A stretch of 16,008 nucleotides of DNA from assembly GCA_964586315.1 (NCBI GenBank), contig CAZPHE010000048.1, forward strand, positions 1-16,008, in the 5' to 3' direction. The translations under genes and the position numbers were made by a program. Shown here piece by piece: positions 14,796 through 16,008 of this stretch. This DNA comes from CAZEER01 sp964586315. GTDB taxonomy: Bacteria > Fidelibacterota > Marinisomatia > Marinisomatales > UBA1611. Every line of letters starts with the position of its first letter. Position 1 is the stretch's first letter. Below the pieces are notes generated by a model, which was not told the DNA's origin, ran no database searches, and saw only the letters and a list, made by a program, of their open reading frames with translations.

Positions 14796-15979
14796 TATGC
14801 AGCTTCTGCTTTTTTTACTAATTCACCATGGAGAGTAATACCTTTCGCATCTTTTACCAAAACAGAAACCATATCATTTATTAGAGTTTTGTTTTTATTA
14901 AAAATAATCCATTTATTTGAATCCGTTCTACCTGCCCAATGTTTTTCTGACATTTTTGATTGTTTTTCTACTAATACAGTTTGAACAGTTCCAACAAGTT
15001 CAAGGTTTCTTTCAAGAGTATGTTCTTTTTGCAATTTAATAACTTCTTCTAAACGTTTTTGTTTTATACCTTCATTTATTTGGTCATCATATTCTGTAGC
15101 TTTTGTTCCAGGTCGAGGAGAATATTTAAAGTTAAATGCTGAATCAAATTTTACCTGTTCCATAACATCAAGTGTTTCTTTAAAATCATCGTCAGTTTCA
15201 CCTGGAAAACCAACTATTAAATCTGTAGAAATCCCAACATTCGGCAATATATCTCTTATACGTTGGGTTAAGTTTAAAAAATGCTCTTTATTGTATGTTC
15301 GATTCATTCTTTTTAGAATTTTATCACTGCCAGCTTGAAGAGGTAAATGAATGTAATTACAAATGTTTTGGTGATTTAACATAGTTTCAAGTAATTCATC
15401 CGTAATATCTTGCGGATGAGGAGATGTATATCTTATCCTCTTAAGATTTTGTACTTGAGCAATAGAATGAAGTAATTGTGGAAAATTTTGATCTTTATAA
15501 TAATATGAATTTACATTTTGTCCCAAAAGTGTGATTTCGCTGTAACCATCTTCAACAGACTGTTTTACTTCTTCTATAATACTATTAACATCTCTACTTC
15601 TTTCTCTACCACGTGTAAAGGGAACAATACAAAAAGTACAGAACTTATCACATCCCCGCATAATTGATATCCAAGCGTTTACACCTTTATTGCGTGTTGG
15701 GTAAAGACCATCATAAACTTCAAATCGCGATAATTTAGTATCTACGATACTACTTCGTTGGTATTCTTTTCTTTTTAAAAGCTCTGGCAATCTACGATAG
15801 GAATCAGGTCCTAAAATAATATCTATAAATGGGCGGGCAAGGTTCTCTCGGCGCTTTTGAAATTTGAGTTTAAAGAATAGAATGCGATATCTTTTCAACG
15901 ACTGGAACAGGCTTTCCTCTAAGATACAAAACTCTCCGCATGTTTTTTTATTCCTTGGTGTTTTGGTCTTTTTCATCAC
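14795..15979 (-). CDS. miaB: tRNA-2-methylthio-N6-dimethylallyladenosine synthase MiaB, N-terminal domain replaced
   Basis: This radical-SAM enzyme adds the methylthio group to i6A37 of tRNAs. The core is intact: MRGCDKFCTFCIVPFTRGRE has the CxxxCxxC cluster ligands (C110, C114, C117), then LLGQNVNSY, PLQAGSDKILKRMNR and DLIVGFPGETDDDF, with a C-terminal TRAM-like domain from about residue 320. Normal MiaB has about 440-470 residues and about 100 before the PFIDIILGPDSYRRL motif. Here only 49 precede it, rich in Lys/Arg and without the UPF0004 signature or its auxiliary-cluster cysteines. Recognisable MiaB sequence starts at about 15832. The open frame reaches GTG at 15979, with an ATG at 15976, but this start is not believable. 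The first part is probably a foreign junction (see the plus-strand ORF at 15882). The stop overlaps lapA (TAATG). Confidence 0.85.
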   Translation of the reverse strand: MMKKTKTPRNKKTCGEFCILEESLFQSLKRYRILFFKLKFQKRRENLARPFIDIILGPDSYRRLPELLKRKEYQRSSIVDTKLSRFEVYDGLYPTRNKGVNAWISIMRGCDKFCTFCIVPFTRGRERSRDVNSIIEEVKQSVEDGYSEITLLGQNVNSYYYKDQNFPQLLHSIAQVQNLKRIRYTSPHPQDITDELLETMLNHQNICNYIHLPLQAGSDKILKRMNRTYNKEHFLNLTQRIRDILPNVGISTDLIVGFPGETDDDFKETLDVMEQVKFDSAFNFKYSPRPGTKATEYDDQINEGIKQKRLEEVIKLQKEHTLERNLELVGTVQTVLVEKQSKMSEKHWAGRTDSNKWIIFNKNKTLINDMVSVLVKDAKGITLHGELVKKAEAA

Positions 15980-16008
15980 ATTATTAATTATTGTAGGTGT
16001 ATTTTGGG
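15882..16008 (+). CDS. Start of an unidentified membrane protein gene, runs off the right edge
   Basis: The plus strand has an open frame from ATG at 15882 to the window edge (42 codons), preceded in frame by TGA at 15858. It reads MRYLFNDWNRLSSKIQNSPH followed by a typical membrane helix (VFLFLGVLVFFITLLIIVGV). A short polar N-terminus then one strong helix is the look of a signal-anchored protein, and it reads more like true protein than the antisense MiaB N-terminus that it overlaps. No Shine-Dalgarno is clear (TTTAAAGAATAG lies before the ATG). The family is not recognised. Confidence 0.4.
   Translation, partial: MRYLFNDWNRLSSKIQNSPHVFLFLGVLVFFITLLIIVGVFW

Noticed and set aside
14527..14838. 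Plus-strand open frame opposite lapA
   Set aside because: Antisense shadow of a gene whose both ends are fixed by overlaps with its neighbours.
15858..15860. In-frame TGA before the plus-strand ORF at the right end as a selenocysteine codon
   Set aside because: No protein similarity continues upstream of it and no SECIS-like hairpin follows; the presence of selC alone is not evidence for recoding here.
1..16008. CRISPR array, insertion sequence or prophage
   Set aside because: No regularly spaced repeats, transposase, integrase or phage genes were found on either strand.

Overview
This is an AT-rich bacterial fragment with mostly short intergenic gaps. It looks like a metagenomic or draft contig: a run of 33 N lies inside one gene, a coding region runs off the left edge, and the right edge looks rearranged. 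The gene set suggests a Gram-negative, probably marine bacterium, perhaps in the FCB/Marinimicrobia area. The pointers are a Wzc-type polysaccharide kinase, a LapA/LapB pair, a SPOR protein, a nickel superoxide dismutase and a selenocysteine tRNA. The taxonomic placement is inference and is not fixed by any single gene.

Region 1 (1-6248, all minus strand) is a cell-surface polysaccharide control block. In transcription order it holds a winged-helix/ATPase/DUF4325 regulator, a PHP-family tyrosine phosphatase (CpsB/YwqE type), a small SLBB-domain export protein, a single-chain Wzz plus BY-kinase (Wzc type), and a fused ATP sulfurylase/APS kinase (Sat-CysC) cut by the window edge. Kinase and phosphatase form an expected pair. 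Sat-CysC would make PAPS and may supply sulfate for a sulfated glycan.

Region 2 (6249-8572) starts with a short divergent promoter region carrying repeats. It is followed by a plus-strand NusG/RfaH/UpxY-like antiterminator, a convergent gene for an exported, probably beta-barrel protein of unknown function, and a plus-strand nickel superoxide dismutase. The last has a Sec-type leader directly in front of the nickel hook.

Region 3 (8666-12468, minus) is a four-gene cassette: an SGNH/GDSL-like hydrolase with membrane helices, a NodU/CmcH/SxtI-type O-carbamoyltransferase, an SxtJ-like membrane protein, and a 52-residue DUF5989/SxtK-like protein missed by simple ORF cut-offs. It most likely decorates a glycan or other small hydroxylated acceptor.

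Region 4 (12527-16008, minus) is a tight gene string: miaB, lapA (TAATG overlap), lapB (TTG start), a TPR/SPOR protein, then a selenocysteine tRNA (selC, anticodon UCA) ten bases after the SPOR stop. MiaB lacks its normal N-terminal third. The sequence in its place reads better as the start of a plus-strand membrane protein, so the right end is probably a breakpoint or an assembly chimera.
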